In this document: positions 48,201 to 61,859 of the stretch, piece after piece
Layout: each line of letters starts with the position of its first letter
How positions within the stretch are numbered: the first letter of the stretch is position 1
NCBI GenBank assembly: GCA_009741485.1
Contig: CM019236.1
Span: 62,567,625-62,631,624 of the forward strand
Direction: 5' to 3'
Origin: Malurus cyaneus samueli
Lineage: Eukaryota; Chordata; Aves; Passeriformes; Maluridae
Length of the DNA: 64,000 nt
Notes under the pieces: model-generated
The model's database searches: none
What the model saw: only the letters and a program-made list of their open reading frames with translations
What the model was told of the DNA's origin: nothing
Program-made: the position numbers and the translations under genes

Positions 48201-51200
48201 GTGGAAACCTTCTACATCATGGGAAATGTTCTTTGAGAAGGTGGCACTGATGAAATGTGTATTAAAAATATGCTTTAAATCAAATGGAAGGGAGAGCAAA
48301 AAGAGTGAAATTGTAAATTCTTTACAGATTTTAAAGAAAGCAGGTGTCATGTGAAGTGATCTAATTCAAGCTTGTAGCTCCTTCACCCCTGTACACTGTT
48401 TTAGCAGCAGCCTTCAGGATTAATACAAACCCACTACTGAGAATTTTTCAAAATCTTTCTGAGTCATGGTTGAGACCCTCAGAATACATAAACAAAAATA
48501 TTTATACTGTGTTAATACCTGCTGTATAGGTATCTAATTACTGTTTTCACACAGAGTTAAATTTGAGTAAAACCAATGCTGTTTTGTTTAGTTTGGTTTT
48601 GGTGTTGTTGTTTTGATTTGGTTTTCGTAAGGTCTGGTTTTTTTTAAAGATTCTTGCTTGCTTCAGCAGTCAGATTTCAGTCTATATCCCAGTAATGATC
48701 CCATAGCAAATTCCCACTGTGGACTTGTGTTCAGTGTGCAAGAAACAAAAGTCAGGAGCATAGATGTTGGGAAGGTGTCCTTTATTATATGTACATATCT
48801 TTGAGGTAGTTTAAAGGGATATTTACATGTTTTCCTGCAAACTGGACCCTGCTGTATTCAAGGACAGATCCAACAGTAGGAATGTGGCTGTGTGAGCTCT
48901 TACTCAGGCTTGAGTGATCTAGATGCAGCAGCTTCCATCAGATATCTTCAAGAGGCTGTGCTGTATACACAGCCATTAACACCCCAAATTCTTAGCAGTT
49001 CAAATCAAAGTTCTGGGTGTGAGCTGCTGCTGCTGAAGGGGGATACACTGCCTTTTTTGTCACTATTCCTTGGTTGTTGATAGCAGAGAATCATCACTTT
49101 TCAAACTGTGACATCTGTCTTTGAATAGTGAAAATATCTGTGAATCAGAGTGTTGAACACAGAGCATGCATAACACAGCATCCCCTGGCTTCTGGAGACG
49201 GACAATGCTGCTTACTACAGTGTCCAAGTTGTTGTGTTATGTCCTGGATTGTGCACACAAGTCTTGGACCTCTCTCTATATATTCCACCTATTTATCCTT
49301 TTATTTTTTGAGTTATATCTAAGGAAATCAGTATGCTTAACTCACCTCAGAGCACAGCGGGGCAATGCTTAAACTGACTGACGTCTTGCACATAAATAGT
49401 AAACGAAGGTCAGGTAAACTAAATGTATGAATGCTAATGCCCCCATGGAAACAAAGAACTCAGGTGACCTAGCGCAGTAGACCTTATCTGGTGCAATATT
49501 TGTGCTGGTGGCACAGCTCTGCCTCTGCAGAGTGCGTTGTCATCAGTGCCTTTGTCCATACAAGCATTATTAACATTATAAAAGCCCCATGAGGTTGCAA
49601 TCCTCACCACTTTACCAATGCCACTCTACAGTCAAGAGCCCTGTCCTAGACAGTGGTCTGGGCCTCTGGGGTACAGTACTTTCTTTGTCCAGATTCATAG
49701 CACAGCAGAACCAAGAAGATTCACATGTGCCTGAGTGAGAGGAGAAGGCTTGGACTGGTCACAGCCAGACTGATGCGCTTTTTATGCCTCTTTTTTTGCC
49801 TGCTCTGTTTTAACTTGTTTTACAGGTGTGACTCAATTCTCAAGCAAGATTAAATTTATATGGCTGGAATTGTTTGTTACACGTTTATACTGAAGTAATA
49901 CATCTACATACCACTGTAGTAAGCAGCATTGTTTAAAGTTATACAGAAATTTGTGAACTTGCTTTAGTGGCTCTTGTCTCTGCCATATTAAAACTCATCT
50001 GTACTTGGAGCAAATAGATAAGGCTTGGCTGAATACATGAGTATTTCTCTTTGTAAATTCTTACTCTCTTTCTATGAGTTAAGAGTTGTTCTTTACCCTT
50101 GTCTGTTATCTTGTCTCCATGATCTGGAAAAATTTTTGGAATGAAAGAATTCAGTCAAAACTAACTTTGTACCTCTGCTTTGCTCAGTTTAAGACTGTTT
50201 CTGTGACAGCAGGAAATTAATTTTTTTAAGAAAAGTATTTGGCTCTGGAGGTTTTCTTGCATACCTAATGCTGTTATTGTCCATAAAATAAGAGCAAATA
50301 CAGTCAATTATTTTCTTGAACCTTTATGTACTGCAATTCTGTTCATGTATGCATAGTTACTGTCTAACTGGATAGGTCCTTGTCCTCCAGATAGCTGGTT
50401 TCAGACAGACCAAACAGTTCATTGCCATGTCCACAGATGAAGTACTACATTTGACTTTATTCCAGACTCATTTCATGTCAGGACGTATATCAATAAACTG
50501 CTAGTCATGGATACATTTATAAAAAATTTCAGAAATTAAACTCTTTCCCAGATTTATGAGGAGAGGTGATGAAGTCTCACATGATTTCTGATAAGCCATG
50601 TTGAGCAGCAGCTAACACTGCTGCATCCATGATGCACTTAATTTCTTTGTCTCTGCAGTTCACCCTGCCCTGGATGAGATAATGTTGATCACAGAGGGCC
50701 CACAGTCTATTTCCTCAGTACAGTTCTGCACTGGATTAGGTAGGATTTTCTGTCCATGGCTTGTGTTGGTGTTTGAGTTGTTGAAGTACTGACAGCAGTA
50801 TCTATAATTCAGTGATAAAAACTGTAACACTACAGCAACATGAATGGTTGCTGTTCATGTACCAGGATGTCCCCAGGCTGGACCACTGATATCAACAAAT
50901 ATTTTTATCCCCATCTAACAGATTCTGAAATTGAAGAGGAGAGTGACTATCTCACCTCAAATCACACTGCAAGTTAGAAAGCACTCATGAGTGTTTAGTA
51001 TATGTTATATAATATGCAGTATAATTTAGCACATGTATTTAATATATGTTAAACATTCACTGATAGTTTCTAACTTGCTGTATGATTCACAACTGTGTGA
51101 ATCCCTCCCTCAGTTTCTGAATATATAAATAATAAACCCATCAGTGTTTATATTTTAATGTTTTGTCCTTCTGTATTTTTTTCTGTGCTGCCCTCTGGCT

Positions 51201-53509
51201 CTTTTTTTCCATATACCTGGTAGCTGCCGTGTGTTAAGAGATGCCTTCTTCAGCTCCATCAACTTATTTGCTGTGGGCACTTACGAAAAAAAAATCTGCT
51301 AGAAGCATTTCTGAAAATTACTTGAAGTTGCAGTACCTTCAGATTTGATATATGAATTGAATAAAATGTTTTAATCTGTAAATTAATCAAAAGCCTACGA
51401 TCCCTGAAAATTCTGTGTGGTAATATTTTTTACTGGGATTTATAGACATATAGCAAAGAAGCCACTAAAACCAAACAGCTAGCAAAATTATCTGGTGCTC
51501 ATTCTTTCTGAAAGAATATTACCACAAATGTAAACAGATCAGAGGACATTTAATTATTTAGGTTTAGATTTCAGGTGGGACATATCCAAAGTAAAATATG
51601 AACACAAGAATAAATTATTTGTATCCATGAAAACAAAGGTTGTGGAGTCAGGCATAACACATTTATTTACCATGTAGAGAGAATATTTACTTCTAACCCA
51701 TTTACAGGATTCTTCCCTTCAGCGATATGGAAGTGATTTTGTGGTCAGTGGGATCTGTTGGATGTCCTTCCTAGTTTAAGTGTTAGATATTGTACGTGAG
51801 GCATGCAGTCCTGTGTGTAATGTACTCCATCTGTTAAAAGACTGAAAGGCACATTTGGTGCACGCGCCTGCCAAATGAACTGCTGTGAGCTGCCAAAAGT
51901 GTAAGAAGTTAAAAGGGAGAGAAGGTTGAATTTCCTGATTGTCTAATGCCTGCAAATGTAGCAACTGGAAAATAATTTCTTTTGTGACATACAGTGGAAG
52001 AATACAAGATTATTAATATTCCACTGTGTTTGGTGTTTCCAGTCATTTCACCCTTGTCCGCAGTTGTCTCTCAGCAGTGAGCGGAGGTTTACTGCCACCG
52101 GGCATTACTCAGTCTCTCCCTGAGGTGCACAATCAGGCATCCTGTTTTTCCCTTGGAATCTCCTTGCCTTCTGTTTTAAAAATATCACTTCTCTGCTAGA
52201 AGTCATGGCTACCCAGCAGAGCTGGGATTTTTTTTATGCTTAGGAATCAGACTAATGAAAAGATTCTGGGTTCAGGATGCATCCAGTTAAAGCAGGGGAA
52301 AATTGAAATAGCTCCAAGCTTCCCCCCTGTTAAGGTAGGAAGGGTGCCCATCGTCACAAGAGAACGCATCTCTCTGCTTTTCTTCCGTTTAATCCTGCCC
52401 TGTGCAGAGGTGGCTTGAAGTGGACAGGAGGACATGGCACTCGGACAACTGCAGGCTGCTGGTGCATTTCCAAGACATGTTCCCTGCTCAGCTCAGAGCC
52501 CTGCTCCTCAGCTTTGCTCTGCAGAGGAGTTAGTCCTCGGCCAGTGGAGGAGTCAAGGAGAGGACAGAAGGATGTTGGGGCACAACTTGTCCTCAGTTTC
52601 CTCCTGTGACCTGTAGGATGTGAAAGATGTTCCCCTTCTCACCCTAGCAACAAGGAGAGGGCTGTGGAAGACTTTCAGCCTCTGAATTGTGCAGTGTGGG
52701 TGCTGTCTGCATCAGCATTGTACAGAACTGACATCATAATGCTCAAATTAAACAAAGGTAGACTGACCTAAAGCCCTGTGTCCCTGTGGTTTATGGAAAA
52801 GAGGTTTAAACCTCAGTGAAAACCTGCTTCTGTCCATTTGTGGGGACAGGCACACAGTGAGAGTGTGTATTGGTCACTTGCAAATCCGAATATCTGATAT
52901 TTGGAGTTCTTTGCTGTTTGTTTCCCTGAGGATCATGTTGGTGAACAGAGGACATATGGTGAGGGATAATAGATGCAAAAGGACAAAACACACTGATGTC
53001 AGCAAAACAGCAGCAAGGAGTGAGTAGGTGTACAATGAAATCTGCAACAGCCAGATCATCTCTCTTTCCTGCTCTCTCTGTGTCTTCCATGAATAAAAGA
53101 TAAGTCTGTCAAGGCTACTGTCTAGACTGCATATTGGAGCAATTTCTGCTGAAACAATGGGACCACAAAACAGATTGTATTGAAACTTGAAGGTTTTGAC
53201 AGGTTTTAAATTCTGGTTTCCCTTTCGAGAATGTTTGCTTTTGAGACATTCTTCTTGAATGGGTAGTTCTTGGATGTGTTGAAAGGGTTGAGGTTTCCTT
53301 TTGCCTGTGCAAACAAAGCTGAAAGCTCTGATTTAGACAGAACTATTGTGTGCGTTAATTTAATTGAGCAAACACAATCAGCTATAATGAAAGAAAAGCA
53401 CTTCTGTGCTGTAGTGCAGGCGGGTGTTGCACTTCTCAGGGACGGATTATGATGTTGACAGGATCTACCCTAACACAGTTTGGTATTGTCTTTATTTTTT
53501 CTGCTTCTT
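45291..53509. other. 8-kb stretch with no supported gene
   Basis: AT-rich sequence with scattered short open frames. One unresolved base lies at 45802. I see no recognised repeat and no exon with convincing splice sites. Confidence 0.5.
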
Positions 53510-53524
53510 NNNNNNNNNNNNNNN
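53510..53524. other. Assembly gap (15 N)
   Basis: Fifteen N bases interrupt the sequence directly after a T-rich stretch. The true gap size is unknown. Confidence 0.99.
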
Positions 53525-56500
53525 GAAAGTAATGATGCATAAAATATAACTACAGGGCAGAATTACATCTGACCAAGAACTCTTTCTGGATGGTCAGTGA
53601 GGTTACTTGTGAGTAATGGTGTCAAAGCACAGGGAATGATATAGTTTAATAGACCAGAAATCATTTGTAGGTAGTTCAGTAAAAACTAAATTTCAAGTAC
53701 CAGTTCTGTCCCTGAGTGCTCAGTTTGCTGCATGGCTGGTAACAGGTGGTTTCACCTGGGTCTTGTCTCTTCACTGCTTTCTGGACAGAAGGCACACCAT
53801 GGGAAAAGACTGCAGCATTATAGCAGCTCCCTGCTGCTTGGAAAGCTGCACAGCAGCTGTTGGAACTCGGTATCATTTAAGGTCAGCAGTAATGCTGATC
53901 CACCTTGGGCAAAGAACTGGAATGACTCGAGGGTTGGCTGATCCCCTCTCGAGCTCAAGTCCTGTGAGACACAGAGCATGAGTAAACCCAAGGATCCAGA
54001 GACAGCAGTAGCCCTTTGAGGATTATAGGTACATATTTTTGATATCTAGCAATGAAACCAGCTTTGATACCCTAGCCAAGAAATATGATGCCATGGTGTT
54101 ATTAGCTTTTCCTCTTATCACAGATTGGTGCATGAGTGGTAGAAGCAGGATGACACATGCAGGTGTCTCGCATAAGGACCTAACAGCAAAATTGACAGAT
54201 AGAGCAAATGAGGAATTTTTCCAGTTGATAAAACAGGATGTCATTCACATAGGTTCAGACAGTGGCTGAAAGCATGATTAGTTTCATAAAACCAGACAAA
54301 GTAACAACTTGTCTAAACCCAAAATTTTAATGAAACCCATGAAATGGAAACTCACAGGTGTAGTGTGAGAATTTGTCTGAATTTCAGGTTGCACAAAAGT
54401 TTTTCAGCTTAAGCACAAGATACCAATTCACTGATTCCATAGTCTCAACTCTTAAGAGGGTTATTCAAGAATGTCAGGGGATTCAGCAGGAACCAACCCT
54501 CTGGTTATTAGGCTCCTGCACCCAAATGCCAAGCTTTGCACAGTGAAATAACAGCAATTGCCTCAGCAGCCATGTGGTGTGGGAGAGATCTTTCAGGATA
54601 TGCTGCCTGGGGACAAGAATTATTAATACTGCAGTAAGCAATGGTGCAATATTCTGCAGCTTATCACAAATAAACAAACAAACTCAGAGTTTGAAATTAA
54701 ATGTATTTCACTGTAAACTGTAATAAATTAGTTATGTTTGCCTGTGTAGTCAGTGACAGATGAGTTGAAGGTGGAAGAAAAGAGAAGACAACTGTACAAA
54801 TGGCAAGACTTCCTCAGTTGCAACTGCCTGAAAACTGAACCTGTAGGCAGACTCCTTTGCAGCTGACTAGGATAAATAAATAGATCTCCCATTTTTCTCA
54901 GTGCAATTTATGTGCTGAGATGTAGAGGGGTATATATTTCTCGAGTTCAGAAAGGCTGGAAAGAGGAAAACCTTGGGAAATTAAGAATTAGATGCCCCTA
55001 AGTTAAACAAACACTTCTAGAAATTCTGAGATTAGTAAACAATCCATGATCATGGCCATTGTGAGAGAGTAGGGTGAAGGGTGATTTAAGCTCTGAGCAT
55101 CCTCAGGAGAGTTAATTCCAGAAAGAAAACGAGACACAAGTGAAGGAAAGCTGGAGGCAGAAAGTGATTGCAAACCCTTTGATTAATGTCACTGTGTAGA
55201 AGTCGTCTCTGTGTGGAGATGGTAGCTGACCTTAAGCCACTGGGAGCCACTGGCTGAGTGAGAAGGAGGCTCACCAGGTCAGCATGGGCTGTTCAGTGTG
55301 GTTGGCTTCCTGCAGCTCATCCCCTTTCCCCCAGGACAATGAGCTCATAGCAGATACTCTTCCACTTGGCCGTGTGCCACAGACTGAAGTGGATTTGCAA
55401 TGTGATCTGAATTAGCAACAAGCTTGTGCTATATTGAAGCAGCTCTTGGTATATTGCTTTTGCTGTAATGCTTCTCAAATAGTTATGATTTAATTGTGAT
55501 ACGGTTATGCAGGCTAACCTATGGCTGCATTATCTCATGCTTATTTTTGGGGCAGATTTAACTCAGCCTGTTTGGCAACTGTCTCAGGAACATGCCATGT
55601 TGAAATTCTTCTTCCATTTGTCTGTACACGTTCTATTCCTGTTGGATAGTGTAATATTACACATGGTTCTCAAAAGGTCATGCCAGCCTTTTTGTCCTAT
55701 ACTTTCTGTAATTCTACCTGCTTCCATCCCAAGCAGCCCTGAAGCACACACACTTCCCTTGTTCCCAGCTTCAGTGTGCCCAAAACTTGCAAACATTTCC
55801 TTCCCTGATGTTAAATAACTTTTGTCTTTGTACATGGTACAAAGTAACTTTTGTCTTTACTACATGCAAAATGCAGACTAAAAGAACAGCTGAGATCCAG
55901 TGAAGAGGGAAAAAAATGCAAAATGAATTTTCCATTCAGACTTAGGAAAATTCTTTGCACATTATAGAAAGCTGCAGGTGTGATTGTCCTGGGGCTGGGG
56001 GGTTGGCTGTTCTGATATTTCAGTGGCAGACACAAACACGGTCACACTCCTGATTTCACACTCAGACTGCAGCATGCATGGTAGTAGCACATCATAAAAA
56101 AAGAGTAAAATTTAAGTGTAGCAATTTGCGATAAGTAGTAATCACTGCTGGCTATCTTTGTGAGAAGAAAAAGAAAGTCAGATTTATTCAAGCTTGTGGC
56201 TACAGTGGTTTAGGTACTCAAATACATCTGCAGATGTCTGCTCCCCACTAGGGAAGCTGTTGTTAAGAGTGGGATTGTTGAAATTAGGCTGCAAGAGGCA
56301 TTTTGTGTAGAGATTGCTGCTGCCAACTTAGTGGAGTACATGCTGAGTGGTTCTTAAAACGCCTTTCAATCGATATTACAATTGTAATGCAGGCACACAT
56401 TTATAAGTGTATATGAAATCAAATTCTGTAAGTCAACGAGAACAAATGAATAATGCAGGTGCAGATTAGACACTTGGTTGAAGCAATAACCTCTGACAAT

Positions 56501-59500
56501 TTAGGTGGCATCAGAAAAGCCACAAATGGCAAGGTAGAAACCAATAATGTTATATTGGCTGCAGTGGTAAGTAATGGGAAAAAAAATCTTCCTGTCCTTC
56601 CCCTACATTAAATTCCACCCAAGATTAAATTTTGTTCTCTGCTATTCTGACTATTTAAATTATTTTCCTCAAGCAAGGTCACCTGACACAGCTACAGATT
56701 TACCATGTTGCAATAAGGCTCAAGGACAGCCAGTATGCATCATAACAGCATCCCCTGCTCTAGTCTCAGTACATTTGGGGGTTGCAAACCAGAAAAAAAT
56801 AAACCAGGAGGAGATGCACTGTCATTTGCTATGACCCTCAGCTTTTAGGAGAGCTTGTTAGGCAAAATTTCCAGATACTGCAATAATTTTCTAGAACATT
56901 TTTTAAAAAATATGTTACTCTCTTCACCGCAAATGAAAAATTTTCAGAGACATAATACTCTTTCCCCAAATTCAGTTGACACATTACGGGAAAAAAATAA
57001 GATACAGCTTTTTTAATTGATGAAAATCTTAGCAGAAACTGTCCTTGGGGACTTTTTTATAATTTGTCTGAAGGCTTCAGGAGATGGATAGATATATATT
57101 GCTATAAGAGGGACTTCTGTGAGTCTTTTTGCATTTCAACTAGAAAAGAGGCTTTACCAGACTCGCTGGTTTCTCTTTGACAAGTTTTCTTTTTGACAGA
57201 GAGGACAAATTTTTGGAATAAACAAATTTTTTTGAATCCATAACCCCAAGTCATTGTAATGGGCCCAGGGGCTTGTCTTGAGCTTCAGGAAAATGCAAGA
57301 TTTGTTTTCAATGAATGCAGTAAGCCTGAGTCTTTGATCATAGATGTGGCCACCTGCTGTTGAATGCATGCTTTCCTTCCAGTGTTTGGGGGGTTTCTTT
57401 GTTTGGTTTGTTTGCTTGTTTGCTTCTTGTTTGTGGGTTTTTTTGTTTTGTTTTGTTTGTGGGTTGGTTTTTTTTTTTTGGGGGGGGGGTGTTTAATTAT
57501 TTTTTTATTTGTTTAATTATTCCCTCAGGATTCCCCAGCTCTCCCTTGGTATTCTTCCGATCTCCCTGATTTTGGTATTTCTCAGACTTGCTGCTGGAAG
57601 AGGAATTCATAGTGACAGAAAGAGTAGTGGAGGATTATCCACAGTTAAACTTGTCTTTTAATTGCTAATCAGAATTAGCTAAACCAGCAATAGATTCACA
57701 GATTGTAGTGGGATTGGATCTTGTAACTTATATTTATTTGTCATTTCAGAGTCCCAAGCAGTACTACAACCTAAGTATACAAGACAGTAAATAAACCTAG
57801 AGTATGTCAGGATCATCCCTCAGGACTTTACAAGCAAATACAATCTACTCACATCAGACACATCCAACTAGAGGAAAAAAGAACATTGGAGGGAACAGTC
57901 TTCATAGCAGAAATGTTTTAATAACTGTTTGAGAAGCTCAGCAAAAGATTTTTGACTAAGATGAACCAGATTTGAAGAGAAAATGACTCACATGTGGGGT
58001 ATAGGAGCATGAAGGGATAGTCTGAAATGATTTGAACAGGAAAAGAGAGACCTGATTCTCCAGCTACTTTTCCTTAGGCACATTAATGGGCAGTGTGAAT
58101 GAGAAGAGGAAAGGCCAACACAGAAATGGGGCAGTGTTAACTGCAGGGCTCTGTGACAAGGGGGGACAGACAGATACTATAAGTGACTTCTGGAAGAGTG
58201 TGAAGCTGTGGAGAACAAGGAGCAGAAGCATGACTTTAGAAGTGAGGATCAAAGAGCAGAGAAGGCAATGAGGCGGGAAACTGTGCCAGATGTTGGGTAA
58301 GACAAATGGTCAGGAGGAGGCAGGAAAATATCTCTTGGAATATAGAGGAAAAACAGGAAAGACAATGGAAATATTGCTGCGAGAAAGAAAACAGGGAACT
58401 ACAACAGGCATGAGGTGAGGAGGAGGAAGATACAATAAAGAAGGCAACAGATAGTGCAAGCCTCTAGGAGGAAGAAGGGAGAGGCAAAGTTGTGCAGGTA
58501 TGGTGGAACAGTGCAGAAGTGATGCCAGCCCAGCAGCTTGGGGAAGAATCAACAGCACAAGGAGTAACCACTGAAAACAGGAGGTGAACTGTCTGCCAGA
58601 AGGAAGCCTGAGCATACAGACCATGAGTGAGCCAGTGAGGTGCTGAGCATCAGGTACATGAACAATTCAGAGCAGAGGAGCAGCTGGCTGCTGTGCCTGG
58701 CCTGGCCCTGAGACTCTGATGGCTGCCAGCCAAAAAGTGGGGTGTTGGCAAGCCTCTCATCAGTGCTTGTAGGAGCAAGGACAGAATGTGACTGTTTGTA
58801 AATACTTTTAAGAATGAGGGCTAAGCTGATCTGATTTTGATGTTAGGATGTGTGGGCCAGGAGTTGGGCCTGATTTATTCAGTGGGGGAAATCAAGGAAG
58901 GAGAAAGGAGAACTGTCCTCTCAGCTGTTTCCAAGTCCCTAGTGTTGGAAGTTCATGGTGTGTGGGGTAGGCAGGTTGGCAGCAGTTGTTCTGCTGTTCA
59001 AAATCTCTAGAAGTTATCAGAATCCGAGTATCAAAATCCAGCTATGCTCTCTTTTACTCCCTTGGCAAGTCTCTCTCAGTTTGGCAATGAAGAGCCCAAA
59101 GTGGACACTACACTTAGCTTTCAGTAGCAGTGTGATGTAAGCATCTGATTTGGAAGATGATTTGACTGAAGCAGTGGTTATTTAGACATAGCCACAACTT
59201 CAAACTGGCCTGCAAACTATCTGCACTTACCTATCAGCACAAGGCATCAAATCAGGGATTAATTTATCTTAATCAGATTTTATTTGGGGAAACTTGATTA
59301 GAAAGGATGACTGAAAAATGCAAACATTGGGTTTGAAATGTCATAACATGAACCAAATATGCTTCTGAATTATTCAGTGGGACAATGCAGTATTGGTAGA
59401 TGATATTTAAATTATTAAAAACACAGTTTTCCATTTCACAAGAAAGACAGTTTTCACAGGAACCCTCCCAGTTAATGTGATAAGGCTGAATGCATTTGCT

Positions 59501-61595
59501 GAGAATCCCAGACAGTTCACAGTAGCACAGTGTGTATTAGTAACAAACAAAGACCAAACAGAGGTGTTTTTCCACAATTTGTACATGATAGTCAAGTTCC
59601 TAGTTTTAATTTTTTTTTTTAAAGCAGTAAGAGAGTACTTGTGCCTTAATTTTTGTGCATTTTTTCTTTTTTGTAGTTAGTTAGTGGTTATTGCCTGAAG
59701 TGTATTACTTACAGAGTACCACAAAAGCACATGAGCATGCCAGATCCTATGCTGAAGGATGTGTCATTTGACCAAAACAGATATAGGCATAATGTTTTGC
59801 ATCTCAAAATACACATTTCTGTCTGCCTACCTCTGCTGAGTTACTTGATTTAGCACACACATTTTTAATGCTTGCATGACTTTAGTAACTGGTCAGCTTA
59901 CAATTGGATGAAATTCTACATTTCTTTGTCATTTTAGACCCAAAATAGATCAGGCCTTGTAACTATAGTGATGATCAGTGTTGAACAACATGCCAGCTTG
60001 ATTGCAGCACACATACATGGATATTTTGTATGGTTTTTCACAGCAAATGCCAGTTTTAGCAGGAAATGTCTTGCCCCCCTTTCCAGGCAGTCCTCCCCCA
60101 AGCCCTCAGGAGCAGTCTGTGTTTGCCATCAGGATGGGCTGCAAAGGGTAAAATGCTAGCTAAATTCTTCTGATTCTGACCCCGAGCAGTGAGCTGCGAA
60201 GCACAGGCTGGTGTCACAGTGTGCCCTGTCAGGCACCTTTGGGATGCTCCTCTGCCATGGCTCCACACCACCTCCCCTGCCACTGACCACTGCAGGACAC
60301 CCCAGCACAGCCAGGACCTCATTGGGTGAATTATGGCTTCTAAAACAAGTGGAGGTGACCAGTGACAGAAAGCCCTGCAGAACGTGGCAGCTGCTGGGTG
60401 ACCTGAAGAAAATTGAGTTTCAGCACCTTTCCAGTGAGAAGTGTTTTTGAGCTGTAAAATTCATCCTTAGTGCTTTGCCAGCTGCCTGCTTTGAAATGGC
60501 AGAGCAGAGATCAGTTTTGGCACTGGCTGTGGAAATGTCTCAAAATCCAAAATTCCCACTCAGGTAATTTCTGCGAGATTTTTTCATGTCAGGTATGTGT
60601 TGGCCCAGAGTCTGAGATGCCAGAGATTGTTCTTTCAGCTTTAGGGCCAAGTTTGAGAGAGAAGGCTGAGCAACCTTTATGTCTTCCACAGTTCTGGAGG
60701 GTGAGCAGGCATTGCTCATTGCCTGAGCAATGTCTCTCAGCTTCTAACATTAACAGCTGATAGCCATGAATTAATTTGAAAATTCTGATTCTTGCCCATT
60801 CACTGTGCCTTTAACAAAATCAGACCCATTGTGCCAAGTAGGATGGTGCATAAATAAATAACTAACTCATAGCAGCTGTGAAGTCAGTGCTTGCCAGGAC
60901 TGTATAAGGCAGTTGCCAGAGACCACTGGGAAGCTGCAGAGGAAAAACAGTTTTAAAAAACCATTTTAAGTACAATTTTTAATCAAACTAATAATTTACA
61001 GTGTAACTGCATCTGTGTACTTCTTTAAATAGAATAAATGTGGAATAAACAGAATATGGTCATCAAGCAAGTATATAATAGGACTGATGAGAAATATACT
61101 CTTCTCCACACTATCCACCTTTTAAACACTAAAGATTTGGGGAAGTGATTCAGACATCATCCTGCATCTTGAAATTCAATACAGATTCATTTCCACCCCA
61201 TTCCTGATTTATAACATGAAGGATTGTGACTCACGGGATCGTAAGCCTTGCTAAAGCAAGAGAAACTTTTGGCTTCTGAGTATTGTGTGCTTAATCTTTG
61301 GAAGAAGTGAAAAATATGCAATAATATGTGCATTAAATTCCCATTGCAATTATCAGTTCAGGGCCTTTTTTTTTCCCATTGTGTCATGCTTGACTGGACA
61401 CCCGAGAACTCTGTGCTTGATACACCTGTCTATTCTGAATATTTGGCCTCAATTATGGAAGCTAAGAAGTTTTGAGAGTCTGACCATTTTTTTAATTGTT
61501 AAACTCATCTCATAATTGGACACAGAATAATAAATGAGTCACAAATTTCCTTAAAAATATCAGTGAGTCCTGAGGAGTCCACCAAACTGATCAGA
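53525..61595. other. 8-kb stretch with no supported gene
   Basis: Mostly AT-rich sequence with a purine-rich part at about 58,200-58,650. The open frame at 54039-54269 is 76 codons long but lacks splice sites, upstream context or a known family. A T/G-rich low-complexity tract lies at 57384-57491. Confidence 0.5.
57384..57491. repeat. T/G low-complexity tract with G homopolymer
   Basis: Repeated TTTG units (TTTGTTTGGTTTGTTTGCTT) pass into T12 and then a run of about 11 G. The 69-codon open frame over it is a composition artefact. Confidence 0.8.
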
Positions 61596-61599
61596 GGGA

Positions 61600-61856
61600 T
61601 GGGGCATCTCTCTGAAAGAGGGCAGGTTTAGACCAGATTTTAAGAGGAAGCTCTTTGCTGTGAGGGTAGTGAGGGCCCAGCACAGGTTGCCCAGGGAATC
61701 TGTGGCTGCTCCATCCCTGGAGGTTCTCAGATTAGAGCTGGAAGGGGCCCTGAGCAAACTGGTCTAGTGGAAGGTGTTGCTGACATAGTAGTTGGGTTGG
61801 AACCAGAAGATTTTTAAGGTCCCTTCCAACCCAAACCATCTTGTGAATCGATGGTC
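61600..61856 (+). mobile_element. CR1 LINE 3' fragment, sense, 5'-truncated
   Basis: GTGAGGGTAGTGAGGGCCCA, GCACAGGTTGCCCAGGGAAT, CTGGTCTAGTGGAAGGTG and TTTAAGGTCCCTTCCAACCC follow in CR1 order and end near TGTGAATCGATGG. It is less diverged than the copy at 2.6 kb. The overlapping minus-strand open frames (61560-61914) are not genes. Confidence 0.9.
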
Positions 61857-61859
61857 TTT

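Noticed and set aside
54039..54269. A 76-codon open frame (KYDAMVLLAFPLITDWCM region).
   Set aside because: There is no splice-site pair, promoter, repeat family or known motif; one such frame is expected by chance in this much sequence.
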